Notes: generated by a model from the letters alone, not told the origin. A DNA stretch of 64,000 bases from Oceanobacillus sojae (GCF_900162665.1 NZ_LT727812.1:638865-702864), one strand, 5' to 3'; shown: positions 8,936 to 18,175, counted from the stretch's first letter. Program-made: numbers and translations.

Positions 8936-9673
8936 ATGTCAACAAATAAAACATATACATGCCAGGAAGATGATATTTGTCTAGTCGCCTATCCAAAATC
9001 CGGTAACAACTTTTTACTATTTCTCGTTACTGCGCTGTTATATCGAAAAAAAATGGACTGGGCCACGAAAGGCGAAATGATTCAAAACGTGGCAAGTGAA
9101 CCAATTGAAAATTTGCCTTCCCCGCATCTTGTATGGAGTCACAATGGTTATGACGCATCCTACCCAAAGGTCATCTACCTGGTAAGGGATCCTAGGGACG
9201 TCGTTATTTCATATCATCATCACTTCCAGAAGTATTATAATGAAAGCCGGCATTTCGATGCATTTTTTACAGCTTTTATGGATGGCGAGATTGATCCCGG
9301 AATGTGGGATGCTCAAGTAGAAAGCTGGCTGGATAATCAGGACAAAGTGAAAAATGGTTTCCTGCTTATAAAATATGAAGATCTTCTTGCAGATACTGCG
9401 AAAGAAGCAAAAAGATTGATAACCTTCCTAAACTTAAACAAAACGGAACAGGAAATCAACGAAGCTGTTCAGTGGGCTTCTTTTGATAATATGAAAGCAT
9501 TGGAGCAGAAACAAAAGAAACATTTAAATGGTCCTTCGCAGTCAGCCAATCCTGCCCTCCCATTTGTAAGAGAAGGCAAAGCAAATAAATGGAAATCTGT
9601 TTTAAGCAAAGATCAGCAGCAGCAAATCAAGCAAACTTTCAGTAAAACTTTATCAAAGCTCGGATATATTTAA
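8936..9673 (+). CDS. PAPS-dependent sulfotransferase (Sulfotransfer_1 domain)
   Basis: A protein of 245 residues with both PAPS-binding signatures. YPKSGNNF (19-26) is the 5'-phosphosulfate-binding loop, and RDPRDVVISY (84-93) carries the 3'-phosphate-binding Arg and Ser. The C-terminal FVREGKANKWKSVLS matches the usual RKGxxGDWK-type segment. It would transfer sulfate from PAPS to a hydroxyl or amino group, here probably on a sugar given the capF and glycosyltransferase neighbours. No signal peptide or membrane anchor is seen, so it acts in the cytoplasm where PAPS is made. Start ATG follows AAAGGA. The PAPS-producing operon lies 3-7 kb downstream. The acceptor is inferred, not shown. Confidence 0.88.
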   Translation: MSTNKTYTCQEDDICLVAYPKSGNNFLLFLVTALLYRKKMDWATKGEMIQNVASEPIENLPSPHLVWSHNGYDASYPKVIYLVRDPRDVVISYHHHFQKYYNESRHFDAFFTAFMDGEIDPGMWDAQVESWLDNQDKVKNGFLLIKYEDLLADTAKEAKRLITFLNLNKTEQEINEAVQWASFDNMKALEQKQKKHLNGPSQSANPALPFVREGKANKWKSVLSKDQQQQIKQTFSKTLSKLGYI

Positions 9674-9687
9674 AAAGCTCTATGTAG

Positions 9688-9818
9688 ACGGGGGCAGGAC
9701 AAAAAGTAAGTGTTTCATTCCAAAACTGAACAATGCACAAATGTAGCGCAGGAAACATACTCGTTCAATCTATGTTTGGATTTTGTCAGATTAAAATACT
9801 TCTGTCCCTGCCCTGTTT
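9688..9818. repeat. Dispersed-type intergenic inverted-repeat element
   Basis: An imperfect terminal inverted repeat flanks about 75 bases: GGGGGCAGGACAAAAAGTA at the left end and TACTTCTGTCCCTGCCCTG at the right. Inner arms (CCAAAACTGAAC and GTTCAATCTATGTTTGG) extend the pairing, so the whole can fold into one long hairpin. Its GGGCxGGACAAAA head resembles the elements at 10789-10860 and 18095-18175. The reading frame through it is an artefact upstream of the next gene. Confidence 0.55.
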
Positions 9819-9844
9819 TCACTTCAGAAAGGTGGGAAAATCGA

Positions 9845-10771
9845 ATGCTAAAATTACTTCTGATTGCAGCAGATACTTCTCATTTTACGAACAGTAATTA
9901 TGCTGCTTTAGAGCAGGAACTGGCAAAGGTGACAGATTTGATGGTTTCCCGCAAATCCGGCCCTATTAAAAAAATATTGTATAAGCTTCCTGAAAAACCG
10001 GATTTCATTTTAATAATAAATGATGTAGGCAAAACATTCGCCCCTGTTGTGACCGGACTGGCTGATATTGGTATACCTGCAGGCCTGATGGTAAATGACG
10101 CACATCGTTTTGTGGAGCAGAGAAGGAGATATATCGAACGAAGTAAGATTCAAACATTCTTTGTTATATGCCGCCATAATTTTTATCATCACTATCCTCT
10201 TCAAAAACATGATCAGGTGTTTTTCCTCCCCCAATTTGCAAATACCTCCATCTTTAAAGACTATAGCAATGAAAAAACAATTGATACGATGATGCTGGGA
10301 GAAGTTTCGCTTCCAAAAATCTATCCTTTAAGAGAAAAAATATTACAGCATTATAAAAACACCTGGGGGTTTTTCAACCAGCCTCATCCCGGATGGCGGG
10401 ATTTTACAAGCGAGCAAGCAGGAGACGCTTTAATTGGAGAGAATTATGCCAGAGTCATTAATCAGGCAAAATTGTTCTTTGCATGCGGCTCTATACGCCA
10501 GGTGGTGACTTTCAAATATTTTGAGGTGCCGGCGTGCCGAACATTACTGATGGCCCCTGCCGTACCGGAACTTGAAGAGATCGGCTTGATACCGGGAGAA
10601 CACTTTGTGGATATAAATGCAGAAAATTTTTCAGAAAGAGCTGCGTACTATCTTAAAAATACAAAAGAACGGGAAAAAATCACGGAAGCCGGTTTCCGTT
10701 TTGTTCATAACCATCATTCAACCATGCATCGGGCAAGCAAATTAGTCGGGCAGATAACAAGTGTTTTATAA
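9845..10771 (+). CDS. CgeB-like glycosyltransferase (GT1-type, spore maturation family)
   Basis: About 308 residues. The C-terminal half has the CgeB / Glyco_trans_1_2 pattern: YARVINQAKLFFACGS, FKYFEVPACRTLLMAP, GEHFVDINAENFSERAAYYL and a terminal HHSTMHRASKLV helix. The N-terminal half is a divergent DUF3880-like domain. The frame is open from 9710, but that part overlaps an inverted repeat. The ATG at 9845 has AAGGTGGG eight bases ahead and is the real start. In B. subtilis the cgeAB genes are sigmaK-controlled and act on the outermost spore layer. The family therefore supports a spore-surface role for this cluster. Donor sugar unknown. Confidence 0.8.
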   Translation: MLKLLLIAADTSHFTNSNYAALEQELAKVTDLMVSRKSGPIKKILYKLPEKPDFILIINDVGKTFAPVVTGLADIGIPAGLMVNDAHRFVEQRRRYIERSKIQTFFVICRHNFYHHYPLQKHDQVFFLPQFANTSIFKDYSNEKTIDTMMLGEVSLPKIYPLREKILQHYKNTWGFFNQPHPGWRDFTSEQAGDALIGENYARVINQAKLFFACGSIRQVVTFKYFEVPACRTLLMAPAVPELEEIGLIPGEHFVDINAENFSERAAYYLKNTKEREKITEAGFRFVHNHHSTMHRASKLVGQITSVL

Positions 10772-10788
10772 GAGGATATTCAAAATTC

Positions 10789-10860
10789 ACACGAAAAATA
10801 GTGAATCCCCTATAAATGGAGACTCACTATTTTTGATTTTTCTGGGGGTTGTCCCAGTTC
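10789..10860. terminator. Bidirectional terminator within a second repeat element
   Basis: AAAAATAGTGAATC (10795-10808) pairs with GACTCACTATTTTT (10821-10834) between the convergent CgeB-like and CapE-like genes. Read on the minus strand, the block begins AACTGGGACAACCCCCAGAA, like the head of the dispersed repeat. Confidence 0.65.
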
Positions 10861-10937
10861 CATTCCTGAAATTCGTGTTTGTTTGGATATTTTCAATCCT
10901 TTTTTGTGCCTCTTCACGGATTATTGCTTAAAAAAGC

Positions 10938-11930
10938 TTACTTTGTAATAATATCTGCTTTCTTAAGAATTTGTTCAATGTCATTGGACTCCATTAATTC
11001 ATCATCAGATTGGTATCGTGTAAAAGCAACCATTGGTAATTTCTCGTACCTTTTCTTTACCTTTTCGGAAACATTATCTGGTAAAATAACATAGTAATTT
11101 TCATCAAATTTATAAGCATTCCGGGCTTCGGCATTTGATACTAATACCTCATGAATTTTTTCACCCGGGCGGATGCCAACCTCATTTATTTGGATTGCTT
11201 TTTTCGCAAAATGCTTTTCCAGAACACCAATTAAATCGACAATCCGGCATGCTTTCATTTTCATAACAAATATTTCTCCGCCTACTGCTTTTTCAGATGC
11301 GTATATCAATAGATCAATGGCCTGAGAAACAGTTAAAAAGAAGCGTGTCATTTCTCTGGAGGTAAGCGGAACTGCATGATGAGCAGTAATCTGTTCTTTA
11401 AAAAATGGGATAACACTGCCATTTGTTCCAATAACATTGCCTCCGCGGATACAGACAAAACGTGTATGATTGCTTAATTGATCAGCCTGAATGATCAGCT
11501 TTTCTCCGATTGCTTTTGTCAGTCCATAAAAGTTGATTGGTTCAACTGCTTTATCTGTGGAAACATCAATGACCTTCTTCACCTTTTGGTTTAAACTTGC
11601 TTTGATAATATTCTCTGTTCCGTTTACATTCGTTTTTAATGCTTCTAAGGGCTGTTCTTCACATATTGGTACATGCTTCAGTGCTGAGAGATGGAATAAA
11701 TAATCAACATTTTTTGCCGCTTCATTTACCGCTTCAAAATCTCTGACATCTCCAATCACAAATTTCAGGCAGGGATGATCTGAAAACTCTCGTTTCATTT
11801 TTACCTGGGCAAATTCATTACGTGAAAAAATTCTTATTTCCTCCGGCTGAAAGGAAAGCAATTTTTTGACGAGTTCATGGCCCCAGGAACCTGTTCCTCC
11901 AGTAATTAATATTGTGGTATTTTGAAACAC
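10938..11930 (-). CDS. CapE/PseB-type UDP-GlcNAc 4,6-dehydratase
   Basis: An extended SDR of 330 residues. GGTGSWG (11-17) binds NADP. The catalytic set Asp126, Lys127, Tyr135 and Lys139 lies in STDKAVEPINFYGLTKA, as in soluble dehydratases. RPGEKIHEVL near residue 250 is typical of the CapE/PseB/FlaA1 group. It would turn UDP-GlcNAc into a 4-keto-6-deoxy sugar, the first step toward FucNAc- or pseudaminate-like sugars, and the CapF-like enzyme nearby could act next. The start is GTG, preceded by GGAGGAG nine bases away. It converges on the CgeB-like gene and is followed upstream by a 450-base leader region. Confidence 0.87.
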   Translation of the reverse strand: MFQNTTILITGGTGSWGHELVKKLLSFQPEEIRIFSRNEFAQVKMKREFSDHPCLKFVIGDVRDFEAVNEAAKNVDYLFHLSALKHVPICEEQPLEALKTNVNGTENIIKASLNQKVKKVIDVSTDKAVEPINFYGLTKAIGEKLIIQADQLSNHTRFVCIRGGNVIGTNGSVIPFFKEQITAHHAVPLTSREMTRFFLTVSQAIDLLIYASEKAVGGEIFVMKMKACRIVDLIGVLEKHFAKKAIQINEVGIRPGEKIHEVLVSNAEARNAYKFDENYYVILPDNVSEKVKKRYEKLPMVAFTRYQSDDELMESNDIEQILKKADIITK

Positions 11931-12383
11931 ATTTAAACACTCCTCCAGGAATAATACCTATTAGTAATATCAGCAGGGTAATAGTCCGCCCACATCCTTC
12001 AATGGATACATGCGAACATAGCTCATGATGACTTGGATGACAGAAACTCTCCTCAAACAGGTCCGCGAATTCCTTTATTTATTTCCTGTTTGGCAACTGA
12101 CATCAATACATTCAAATAGGTTATACCTCAATTTATGAAAAAACTAGTAGACTGTACATGATAGTCGTTTAAATAAAGGTAAAAGAGGCAATTGGTGCGC
12201 GTCCAAATGTTGTTTGCATATATAGTAAAAGTCTTACAAATAAGCCGAATCTTTTACACTTGCTTTCTAATTATCAACATGCCGGTGCATTTTCAATTAA
12301 TCAGATTAACAAGACTATCAAATTTTATAGATTTTATAATGAAACAGGATAATGTGCTCATCTTATGAAATTTTTGAATCACC
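11931..12383. other. Intergenic region between CapE-like gene and cysQ, 453 bases
   Basis: This contains a possible sigmaK-like promoter for the CapE-like gene (12129-12156) and an approximately 190-base leader. Short frames of fewer than 20 codons with no convincing relatives occur in the leader. No RNA gene or riboswitch fold is recognised. Confidence 0.45.
12129..12156 (-). promoter_or_regulatory. Possible sigmaK-like promoter for the CapE-like gene
   Basis: On the minus strand TACA (12156-12153), 15 bases, then CATAAATTG (12137-12129). It is one base off consensus in each box, and the deviation in the -10 (TG for TA) is the same as in the capF site. Confidence 0.35.
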
Positions 12384-13184
12384 TTAACGCTTCACTAAAA
12401 ACCAGCCATTTTTCAAATTCTCCTGGTTATAATAAAAACGCTCATGATCCTCATAACGCAGCATTGTTCCTCCTGCAGCTTCAACAATTGCCTGCCCTGC
12501 CGCAGTATCCCATTCCATCGTTGGAGCGTAACGTGGATAATAATCTGCTTTCCCCTCTGCAACAAGACAGAATTTCAGGGAGCTCCCGGCTGCTGCCACA
12601 TCGACTACATGGTCATTGCGCAGCTTTTCAATAAATGCTTCCGTTTCTTCTGACATATGTGAGCGGCTCGCAATAACGTTAATAACGTCTCCAGAGTCAG
12701 TAATCGGCAGCTTTTTACTTTGTTCAATCAGCGCTTTATCATCAAAAGGGGCTGCTCGTGAGGCAGCTTCCAATTTAAATGTGCCCAGGCCGGACTGTCC
12801 GAAATAAAACACATCCAGTACGGGAGCATAGATGACACCCAGCACAGGGTAGCCATCCTCCATCAATGCGATATTCACCGTAAACTCCCCGTTTTTGCTG
12901 ATAAACTCTTTTGTACCATCCAGCGGATCTACCAGGAAAAACACAGACCAATGCTTGCGTTTAGTATACGGAATCTCACTTCCTTCTTCACTTAAAATCG
13001 GAATCTCTCCATACGCGTCCTGAAGCTGTTTGATAATTGTCTGATGGGAACGCCGATCAGCCTCAGTCAGCAATGAACCGTCTGATTTCGTTTCAATCGA
13101 ATAATCCTTATCATAAACTTGCAAAATCTCCCGGCCCGCTTTCAGTGATATATCCAGCATGATTTTTAAGCTCACGTTAATCAT
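12384..13184 (-). CDS. cysQ: 3'(2'),5'-bisphosphate nucleotidase CysQ
   Basis: An inositol-monophosphatase-fold enzyme of 266 residues. It hydrolyses PAP (3'-phosphoadenosine 5'-phosphate), the product left after sulfotransferase or PAPS reductase action. Metal motifs are SEEGSE (65-70), [10 protein letters not shown] (85-94) and EWDTAAG (224-230). It is the last gene of the sat-permease-cysC-cysQ operon and its ATG overlaps the end of cysC by eight bases. In an operon without a PAPS reductase, this gene fits removal of PAP made by the nearby sulfotransferase. Confidence 0.92.
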   Translation of the reverse strand: MINVSLKIMLDISLKAGREILQVYDKDYSIETKSDGSLLTEADRRSHQTIIKQLQDAYGEIPILSEEGSEIPYTKRKHWSVFFLVDPLDGTKEFISKNGEFTVNIALMEDGYPVLGVIYAPVLDVFYFGQSGLGTFKLEAASRAAPFDDKALIEQSKKLPITDSGDVINVIASRSHMSEETEAFIEKLRNDHVVDVAAAGSSLKFCLVAEGKADYYPRYAPTMEWDTAAGQAIVEAAGGTMLRYEDHERFYYNQENLKNGWFLVKR

Positions 13185-13785
13185 TAATGAGGTATCCTTT
13201 CGTTTTCAAATAGGACATAATCGCCTGAACTGATTCTTCAACGCCAGCCACATCTGTATTTACAGTTATTTCCGGCTTCACTGGCGCTTCATAAGGTGCG
13301 TCAATCCCTGTAAATCCTGTAATCTTACCAGCACGTACTTTTTTATAAAGCCCTTTTGGATCACGCGATTTACATGTCTCTAAACTTGCATCTACAAATA
13401 CCTCAATGAATTCATCATGATTCATCATTTTACGTATCTCATCACGATCTTCCCGGTACGGTGAAATAAATGCCGTCAAGGTAACCAGCCCGGCTTCTAC
13501 CATCAGCCTGGAAACCTCTCCAATACGGCGGATGTTTTCTTTACGGTCATCTGGACTGAAACCAAGGTCTTTATTTAATCCATGTCGGATGTTATCTCCA
13601 TCCAAACGGTAAGTCCGTACCCCCATTTGATGAAGTTCTTTTTCCAGTTCAACAGAAATAGTCGATTTGCCGGAACCGGACAGTCCGGTGAACCATAACA
13701 CGACACTCTTATGGTTATTCAACTGTCTGCGATGTTCTTTCGTTACTTTCGAATAATGCCATGAGATATTTTCTGATTCAGTCAT
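13177..13785 (-). CDS. cysC: Adenylylsulfate (APS) kinase
   Basis: A protein of 202 residues that phosphorylates APS to PAPS using ATP. The P-loop GLSGSGKS is at 34-41, followed by the [17 protein letters not shown] block and the [13 protein letters not shown] and RDPKGLYKK lid segments. Length and order match CysC exactly. An ATG at 13806 is in frame, but the strong GGAGGGGG lies inside that extension and points to ATG 13785. The gene starts 12 bases after the permease stop, and its end overlaps cysQ. Confidence 0.94.
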   Translation of the reverse strand: MTESENISWHYSKVTKEHRRQLNNHKSVVLWFTGLSGSGKSTISVELEKELHQMGVRTYRLDGDNIRHGLNKDLGFSPDDRKENIRRIGEVSRLMVEAGLVTLTAFISPYREDRDEIRKMMNHDEFIEVFVDASLETCKSRDPKGLYKKVRAGKITGFTGIDAPYEAPVKPEITVNTDVAGVEESVQAIMSYLKTKGYLIND

Positions 13786-13796
13786 AAATCCCCCTC

Positions 13797-15575
13797 CTAA
13801 AACCATATATGATAAACAATTAAAACAGACATTACCATTACTATCAGACTTAGCGGAAGCCCTGCTTTCACGTAATCTATAAATCTGTAGCCGCCAGGTC
13901 CATATACAATTAAATTGGTCTGATAACCGATTGGTGTCACAAAACTGGCTGAAGCTGCCATCGCAATAAGAACCGCTATTCCCATTGGATCAACACTGAG
14001 TGTGTGTGCCATTTCAATCCCGACCGGGAGCACCATAACAGCTGCTGTGCTATTGCTGAGCATCTCCGTAAACAAATTGGTCAAGAGATAAATCAGAAAT
14101 AAAATGACCAGCAGCCCTAATGGTCTGCCAAAGTCCAATAGCATATCTGCACCCCATTCCGCCAATCCTGTTTTTCGCATTGCTGTGCCTATCCCAAATG
14201 AACTGGCAATCAACAATAAAACGTTAAAATGAATATATTTCTTAGCTTCTTGAGGTGTAATAATTTTTGCAGCCAAAAACACCAATACTGTAAGTGCCAT
14301 CGCTTTAAACATACTGAGCCACCCAAATGTCACCACTCCAATCATCCCGAACAACATAATGATGGAAAACCAGCCTTTCATTACACTCTGTTTCAGAGTT
14401 GGCGGTGTATCCAATGGAGACACAACAAAAAAATCATTCGACCGGTCGTATTTTTCAACAAAGTCGGTGCCTGCCAGAAGCAATAATGAGTCTCCAGGCT
14501 TTAAAATAATATCTCCAATCTTACTCTTAATCCGTTCATTATTCCGGTGTACTGCAATGACGCCCGCATCATACCGTGAACGAAACCGCAACTGTTTAAT
14601 GGACTTGGATAAAAGTGACGACTGGTCTGATACGACAGCATCCACTAAATGTGTTGTTCCATCCCTAAGATCCTCAAGGCTAATATTCGTTCCTGTTTCC
14701 AGTTCCAGACCTTTCATCTTTTGCAAATCAGCAATGGTTGAAATCAAACCAGTAAAAATCAGACGATCTCCACTTTGAATAACTGTTGTCGACCTGACCG
14801 GTGAAATCCGTTCATTTCCGCGGATAATTTCAATCAGGTAAAGCCCTTTCAAATCACGCAGTCCTGCCTGATCAACTCGCTTGCCAAGCTGCCCAAAGCT
14901 TTCTGTAACCTGCATTTCAGCAATATATTCTTTAGGTTCTTCTTTCCTTCTCTGACTAAATCCTTTGTTATCCGGAAGCAATTTATATCCAATAGTAAAT
15001 AAATAAATGAGCCCGATTAAAGTGGCAGGAATACCAACTGCAGCTAGAGTGAATAATGAAAATCCCTCCAGGCCAAAGTCCAGCAGTAACCCGTGGATGA
15101 CGAGGTTCGTGGATGTTCCCATTAAGGTTATCGTCCCGCCTAAAATGGTGGCATATGACAATGGGATCAAAAACTTGGAAGGAGCAATCCCGCGGTCTTC
15201 ACACCATTTTTTTATAATTGGAGTAAGTGCCACAACAATCGGGGTATTATTTAAAAATGCTGAAAATGCGGATGTGGGCACAAAGAATCGCATCATAGCA
15301 CCTCTGGGTGAGCGGCTGTTCTTCAGCCATTTTTCCATCATTTGATTGATCAAGCCGCTTTTCTGTACAACACCGGCAACGATAAACAATAATGCAATCG
15401 TCAGCATTCCCTCATTAGAAAAACCGCTCAATGCCTCATCAACTGTCAATATACCGGATAGCATCAAAATAACGAGCACGGAGAAAATAACCATGTCTGG
15501 CCGGGCCGCTTCGAGAATCAGAACAGCAAACATAGTCAGAAGTAAAATCAAAACAAACATCATTTCCAATGTCAT
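13797..15575 (-). CDS. SLC13/DASS-family permease with central TrkA-C (RCK-C) domains, probable sulfate transporter
   Basis: A membrane protein of 592 residues. Two hydrophobic halves flank a cytoplasmic region (about 205-385) with two TrkA-C-like segments ([12 protein letters not shown] and [13 protein letters not shown]). Each half has a DASS hairpin signature: [11 protein letters not shown] near residue 105 and [11 protein letters not shown] near 508, followed by [11 protein letters not shown]. This architecture is seen in SAC1/SLT-type sulfate transporters and in broader anion permeases. Its place between sat and cysC argues for sulfate as substrate. That is an inference from context, since the family also carries dicarboxylates. 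Confidence 0.85.
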   Translation of the reverse strand: MTLEMMFVLILLLTMFAVLILEAARPDMVIFSVLVILMLSGILTVDEALSGFSNEGMLTIALLFIVAGVVQKSGLINQMMEKWLKNSRSPRGAMMRFFVPTSAFSAFLNNTPIVVALTPIIKKWCEDRGIAPSKFLIPLSYATILGGTITLMGTSTNLVIHGLLLDFGLEGFSLFTLAAVGIPATLIGLIYLFTIGYKLLPDNKGFSQRRKEEPKEYIAEMQVTESFGQLGKRVDQAGLRDLKGLYLIEIIRGNERISPVRSTTVIQSGDRLIFTGLISTIADLQKMKGLELETGTNISLEDLRDGTTHLVDAVVSDQSSLLSKSIKQLRFRSRYDAGVIAVHRNNERIKSKIGDIILKPGDSLLLLAGTDFVEKYDRSNDFFVVSPLDTPPTLKQSVMKGWFSIIMLFGMIGVVTFGWLSMFKAMALTVLVFLAAKIITPQEAKKYIHFNVLLLIASSFGIGTAMRKTGLAEWGADMLLDFGRPLGLLVILFLIYLLTNLFTEMLSNSTAAVMVLPVGIEMAHTLSVDPMGIAVLIAMAASASFVTPIGYQTNLIVYGPGGYRFIDYVKAGLPLSLIVMVMSVLIVYHIWF

Positions 15576-15642
15576 AGAGTATCAGATCCTCTTTTAGTGC
15601 GTATTCAAAAAGAAACGCACAACACTTTTTGAACAGCAATTA

Positions 15643-16797
15643 TTATTTTTTATTCTTCATTCCTTTTATCAGCACATCGGCAACCTCCGGACGTGAAAAT
15701 TCTTTTGGCGGACGTTTACCTTTCCGAAGCATTTCACGCACCATTGTACCGCTTAGATGGACATGGTTTTCATCGCCATGCGGACAAGTTTTCGCTGACG
15801 CCATATTTTCACATGCTTTGCAGTAAAACGCATGTTCAAATTTAAAAATTTGAATGCCTAGTTCTTCTTCATATTTTCCAATCAGCTCTTGTGCATCGTA
15901 CGTGCCATAATAATCTCCGACACCGGCATGATCACGTCCTACGATGAAATGCGTGCAGCCATAATTTTTACGTACGATAGCATGCAGAATAGCTTCTTTC
16001 GGACCGGCATAACGCATTGCTCCCGGATAGATAACAAGGCGTACACGATTTCCCACATAATAGTTTTTCAAAATCACTTCATAGCTTTTCATCCGGACAT
16101 CGGCCGGAATATCATCAGACTTGGTTTCACCAACAAGCGGATTCAACAGTAATCCATCCACCGCCTCAAGAGCAGTCTTTTGAATATGTTCATGAGCACG
16201 ATGAACCGGATTCCGTGTCTGGAAACCGACGATGGTTTTCCAGTTCAGGTCTGCAAACATTTGCCGCGTTTCAGCCGGATCCATATAATATGCTGCAAAC
16301 TGATTATGATCCGGACGTTGAAGCAATGTAACCGGCCCGCCAAGGTATATATTTCCTTTCTCATAAACTTTCTTCACGCCTGGATGAGCTGTGTCAGTCG
16401 TCCCATAGATATTTACCGCTTCCTTCTTTCTATCATAAGCATACTTTTCCTCCAGGATGATTGTCCCATAAATAATACCGTCTGTTCCTCTAAGGGCAAT
16501 CTGTTCACCAATGTTAAGGTTTTGAGCCTGTTCTTCTGTTACAGGCAGTGTAATCGGTATACTCCAGATTGTGCCATCCGCAAGGCGTGTATGCTCAATA
16601 ACATTTTCATAATCAGCCCGGCCCATAAATCCTTTCAGCGGACTAAATCCTCCTATTCCAATCAGTTCCAAATCAGAGAGCACCCAGGAATTCACAGATA
16701 GGGTGGGAAGCTTTTCAGCATTCCTGATTGCTTCATCTTTTTTCTTTCCAGTTAATTCACGGCAGATTAATCTTCCGCCATGTGGTTGATTAACCAT
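15643..16797 (-). CDS. sat: Sulfate adenylyltransferase (ATP sulfurylase)
   Basis: A protein of 384 residues making APS from sulfate and [15 protein letters not shown] (193-204) contains the catalytic HxxH-type motif, and [17 protein letters not shown] is the second nucleotide-binding motif. Near the C-terminus [16 protein letters not shown] has the metal-binding Cys pattern of the Bacillus-type enzyme. AGGAGGCGG precedes the ATG. It is the first gene of the sulfate-activation operon. I see no SAM riboswitch or CymR-type context upstream and no cysH or sulfite reductase in the window. Confidence 0.94.
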   Translation of the reverse strand: MVNQPHGGRLICRELTGKKKDEAIRNAEKLPTLSVNSWVLSDLELIGIGGFSPLKGFMGRADYENVIEHTRLADGTIWSIPITLPVTEEQAQNLNIGEQIALRGTDGIIYGTIILEEKYAYDRKKEAVNIYGTTDTAHPGVKKVYEKGNIYLGGPVTLLQRPDHNQFAAYYMDPAETRQMFADLNWKTIVGFQTRNPVHRAHEHIQKTALEAVDGLLLNPLVGETKSDDIPADVRMKSYEVILKNYYVGNRVRLVIYPGAMRYAGPKEAILHAIVRKNYGCTHFIVGRDHAGVGDYYGTYDAQELIGKYEEELGIQIFKFEHAFYCKACENMASAKTCPHGDENHVHLSGTMVREMLRKGKRPPKEFSRPEVADVLIKGMKNKK

Positions 16798-16852
16798 AAA
16801 ACCGCCTCCTGATTCCAGTTTTCATTACGCATGACTCCATTTCATGTCACAA

Positions 16853-16867
16853 ATGATTTAGAATCAT
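16853..16867. promoter_or_regulatory. Small inverted repeat upstream of sat
   Basis: ATGATT-TAG-AATCAT, a perfect six-base-arm palindrome about 60 bases ahead of the sat start. It could be an operator; no protein can be assigned. Confidence 0.3.
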
Positions 16868-16880
16868 GTTTCATAACAGA

Positions 16881-16906
16881 ATACCCCGGCTATCAAGCCA
16901 GGGTAT
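16881..16906. terminator. Hairpin after the DUF2642-like genes
   Basis: ATACCCCGGCT (16881-16891) pairs with AGCCAGGGTAT (16896-16906). The T-run is on the plus side, so on the minus strand, where the DUF2642-like genes end, the tract is weak. Confidence 0.5.
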
Positions 16907-16921
16907 CTTTTTTCTTCTTCT

Positions 16922-17134
16922 TTACGCTGCTACAGGGAAACGGACAAAGTTGATAGCATCTACTGAAATATATAATTTGACATTATCTCCATAACCGCTT
17001 GAAACATCAATAACCAGGGCTAAATCTGCAGTAACTGTTGAAAGAATACCTTCGATTAAATTATTATCCGTAGCTACTTCAACTGTTGATCCAATTCGAT
17101 TGGCCAGTTCTGTAGAAAACTTTGCTGCAAACAT
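16922..17134 (-). CDS. Small DUF2642-like protein
   Basis: A protein of 70 residues built of short beta strands (STVEVATDNN, IEGILSTVTADLALVIDV, KLYISVDAINFVRF), as in DUF2642 proteins of Bacillaceae. Some relatives are linked to the spore coat. It has no signal peptide, membrane segment or Cys. The ATG has AGGAGG upstream, and the gene lies 13 bases after its 131-residue neighbour, so the pair is one transcript. The position beside the sulfate-activation operon suggests, but does not prove, a surface role. No catalytic motif is visible. Confidence 0.7.
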   Translation of the reverse strand: MFAAKFSTELANRIGSTVEVATDNNLIEGILSTVTADLALVIDVSSGYGDNVKLYISVDAINFVRFPVAA

Positions 17135-17147
17135 TTAAACTCCTCCT

Positions 17148-17543
17148 TTACGTATTACTGACAAATTCAATTTTTTCAATTTGGACCAATACTTGTGCGC
17201 CAGAAGCTTCAATAATTATAATATAGTCATCCTGAACTGAAAGCAGTGTTCCAGATATTGTGTCAAAAGGAGTAGTGACCTGCACTTGTTCGTTTACTAA
17301 ACTCAACAGGACCTCTCTAATGGTCGTTGGCGTACCAGGAGTTCCTCCGCCTCCCCATTTACCCAGACTTAAATTTAAATTCTGGCCGCCACCTAAACTG
17401 AATCCAGGTAAATTCAGAGAAAAATTATGACTTAGTGAACTGCCACTGTTCGTATCATTGGCGCTATTGGCTGTAACTAAGTTTTGTGACATCTGGTTTA
17501 ACAAATTTAATAAATTTCTTTGGCGATCTGTTAAATTAGCCAA
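17148..17543 (-). CDS. DUF2642-like protein with Asn/Ser/Gly-rich N-terminus
   Basis: A protein of 131 residues. An N-terminal helix (DRQRNLLNLLNQMSQNL) is followed by a low-complexity segment rich in Asn, Ser and Gly (about 25-72). The C-terminal beta domain resembles that of the 70-residue neighbour: VNEQVQVTTPFDTISGTLL, DDYIIIIEAS, VLVQIEKIEFV. Start is TTG, with AAAGGA about ten bases ahead. The Gly/Asn-rich linker plus a small beta domain is compatible with a structural coat protein. That is an inference; the function is unknown. Confidence 0.68.
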   Translation of the reverse strand: MANLTDRQRNLLNLLNQMSQNLVTANSANDTNSGSSLSHNFSLNLPGFSLGGGQNLNLSLGKWGGGGTPGTPTTIREVLLSLVNEQVQVTTPFDTISGTLLSVQDDYIIIIEASGAQVLVQIEKIEFVSNT

Positions 17544-17828
17544 GCTTATTCATTCCTTTCCGTGGTGTTTTTTTAGGGTCTTTTTTATTTAACAAAATAA
17601 GGAAACCCCTAAAACAACTAAGAAATTAGCTGTACCATATTAACAGCTAATATCCCTTGTCTTTTATCCCTTTTTCAGGCCAATACCCGGACCGGTTGTA
17701 ATTACTGTCAGGATACTGGTTTGCAAGGAATCTGTTATTCGTGTTTCCACGCATGAATTTTTGACGTATTCTGGAAATTTAATGATAATTGATATTATCG
17801 GGTTTTTGTGCGTTTATCTCGAGCTGCT

Positions 17829-17984
17829 TTATGCTACAATCTCATCATTTTGTACGTTATCACCATAATGTTTGTCCCAGTATTTTGAATCATCATTGCT
17901 ATCTTTCGGAGCAAAATCCGTAAAAACTTCTTTTCCTCTTATCGTAAAAGCTGTAATTAGTGAATGGATTTTCTCAGAATAACG
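17829..17984 (-). pseudogene. C-terminal remnant of an unidentified gene
   Basis: A 51-codon frame on the minus strand, open between two stops, with no ATG, GTG or TTG. Its composition looks protein-like (ITAFTIRGKEVFTDFAP, then DDSKYWDKHYGDNVQNDEIV). I take it as the 3' end of a degraded gene. The family is not recognised. Confidence 0.35.
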
Positions 17985-18094
17985 TCAATTTACTGTTATA
18001 AATGACACTCCTTTCATTTAGATATAAGGTAATTTATGCTTTTTTTATTAGCAGGATTGTACACATTCATTAAAATATCGTTTTCTAAACATAA

Positions 18095-18175
18095 AGGGCT
18101 GGACTAAAAACATAAAAAAAAAGAAAAATAGTAATTCCGCATATTTTTGAGCAGAAAACTACTATCTTTCATGAT
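18095..18175. repeat. Third copy of the dispersed intergenic element
   Basis: It begins AAAGGGCTGGACTAAAAAC and contains AATAGTAATTCC paired loosely with ACTACTATC further on. The head resembles the elements at 9688 and 10860. Confidence 0.45.

Noticed and set aside
9710-9844. N-terminal extension of the CgeB-like gene
   Set aside because: The frame is open, but it runs through an inverted-repeat element, and a clear ribosome site precedes the ATG at 9845.
14229-14778. Plus-strand frames within the SLC13 permease gene
   Set aside because: Shadows of a well-supported membrane protein on the other strand.
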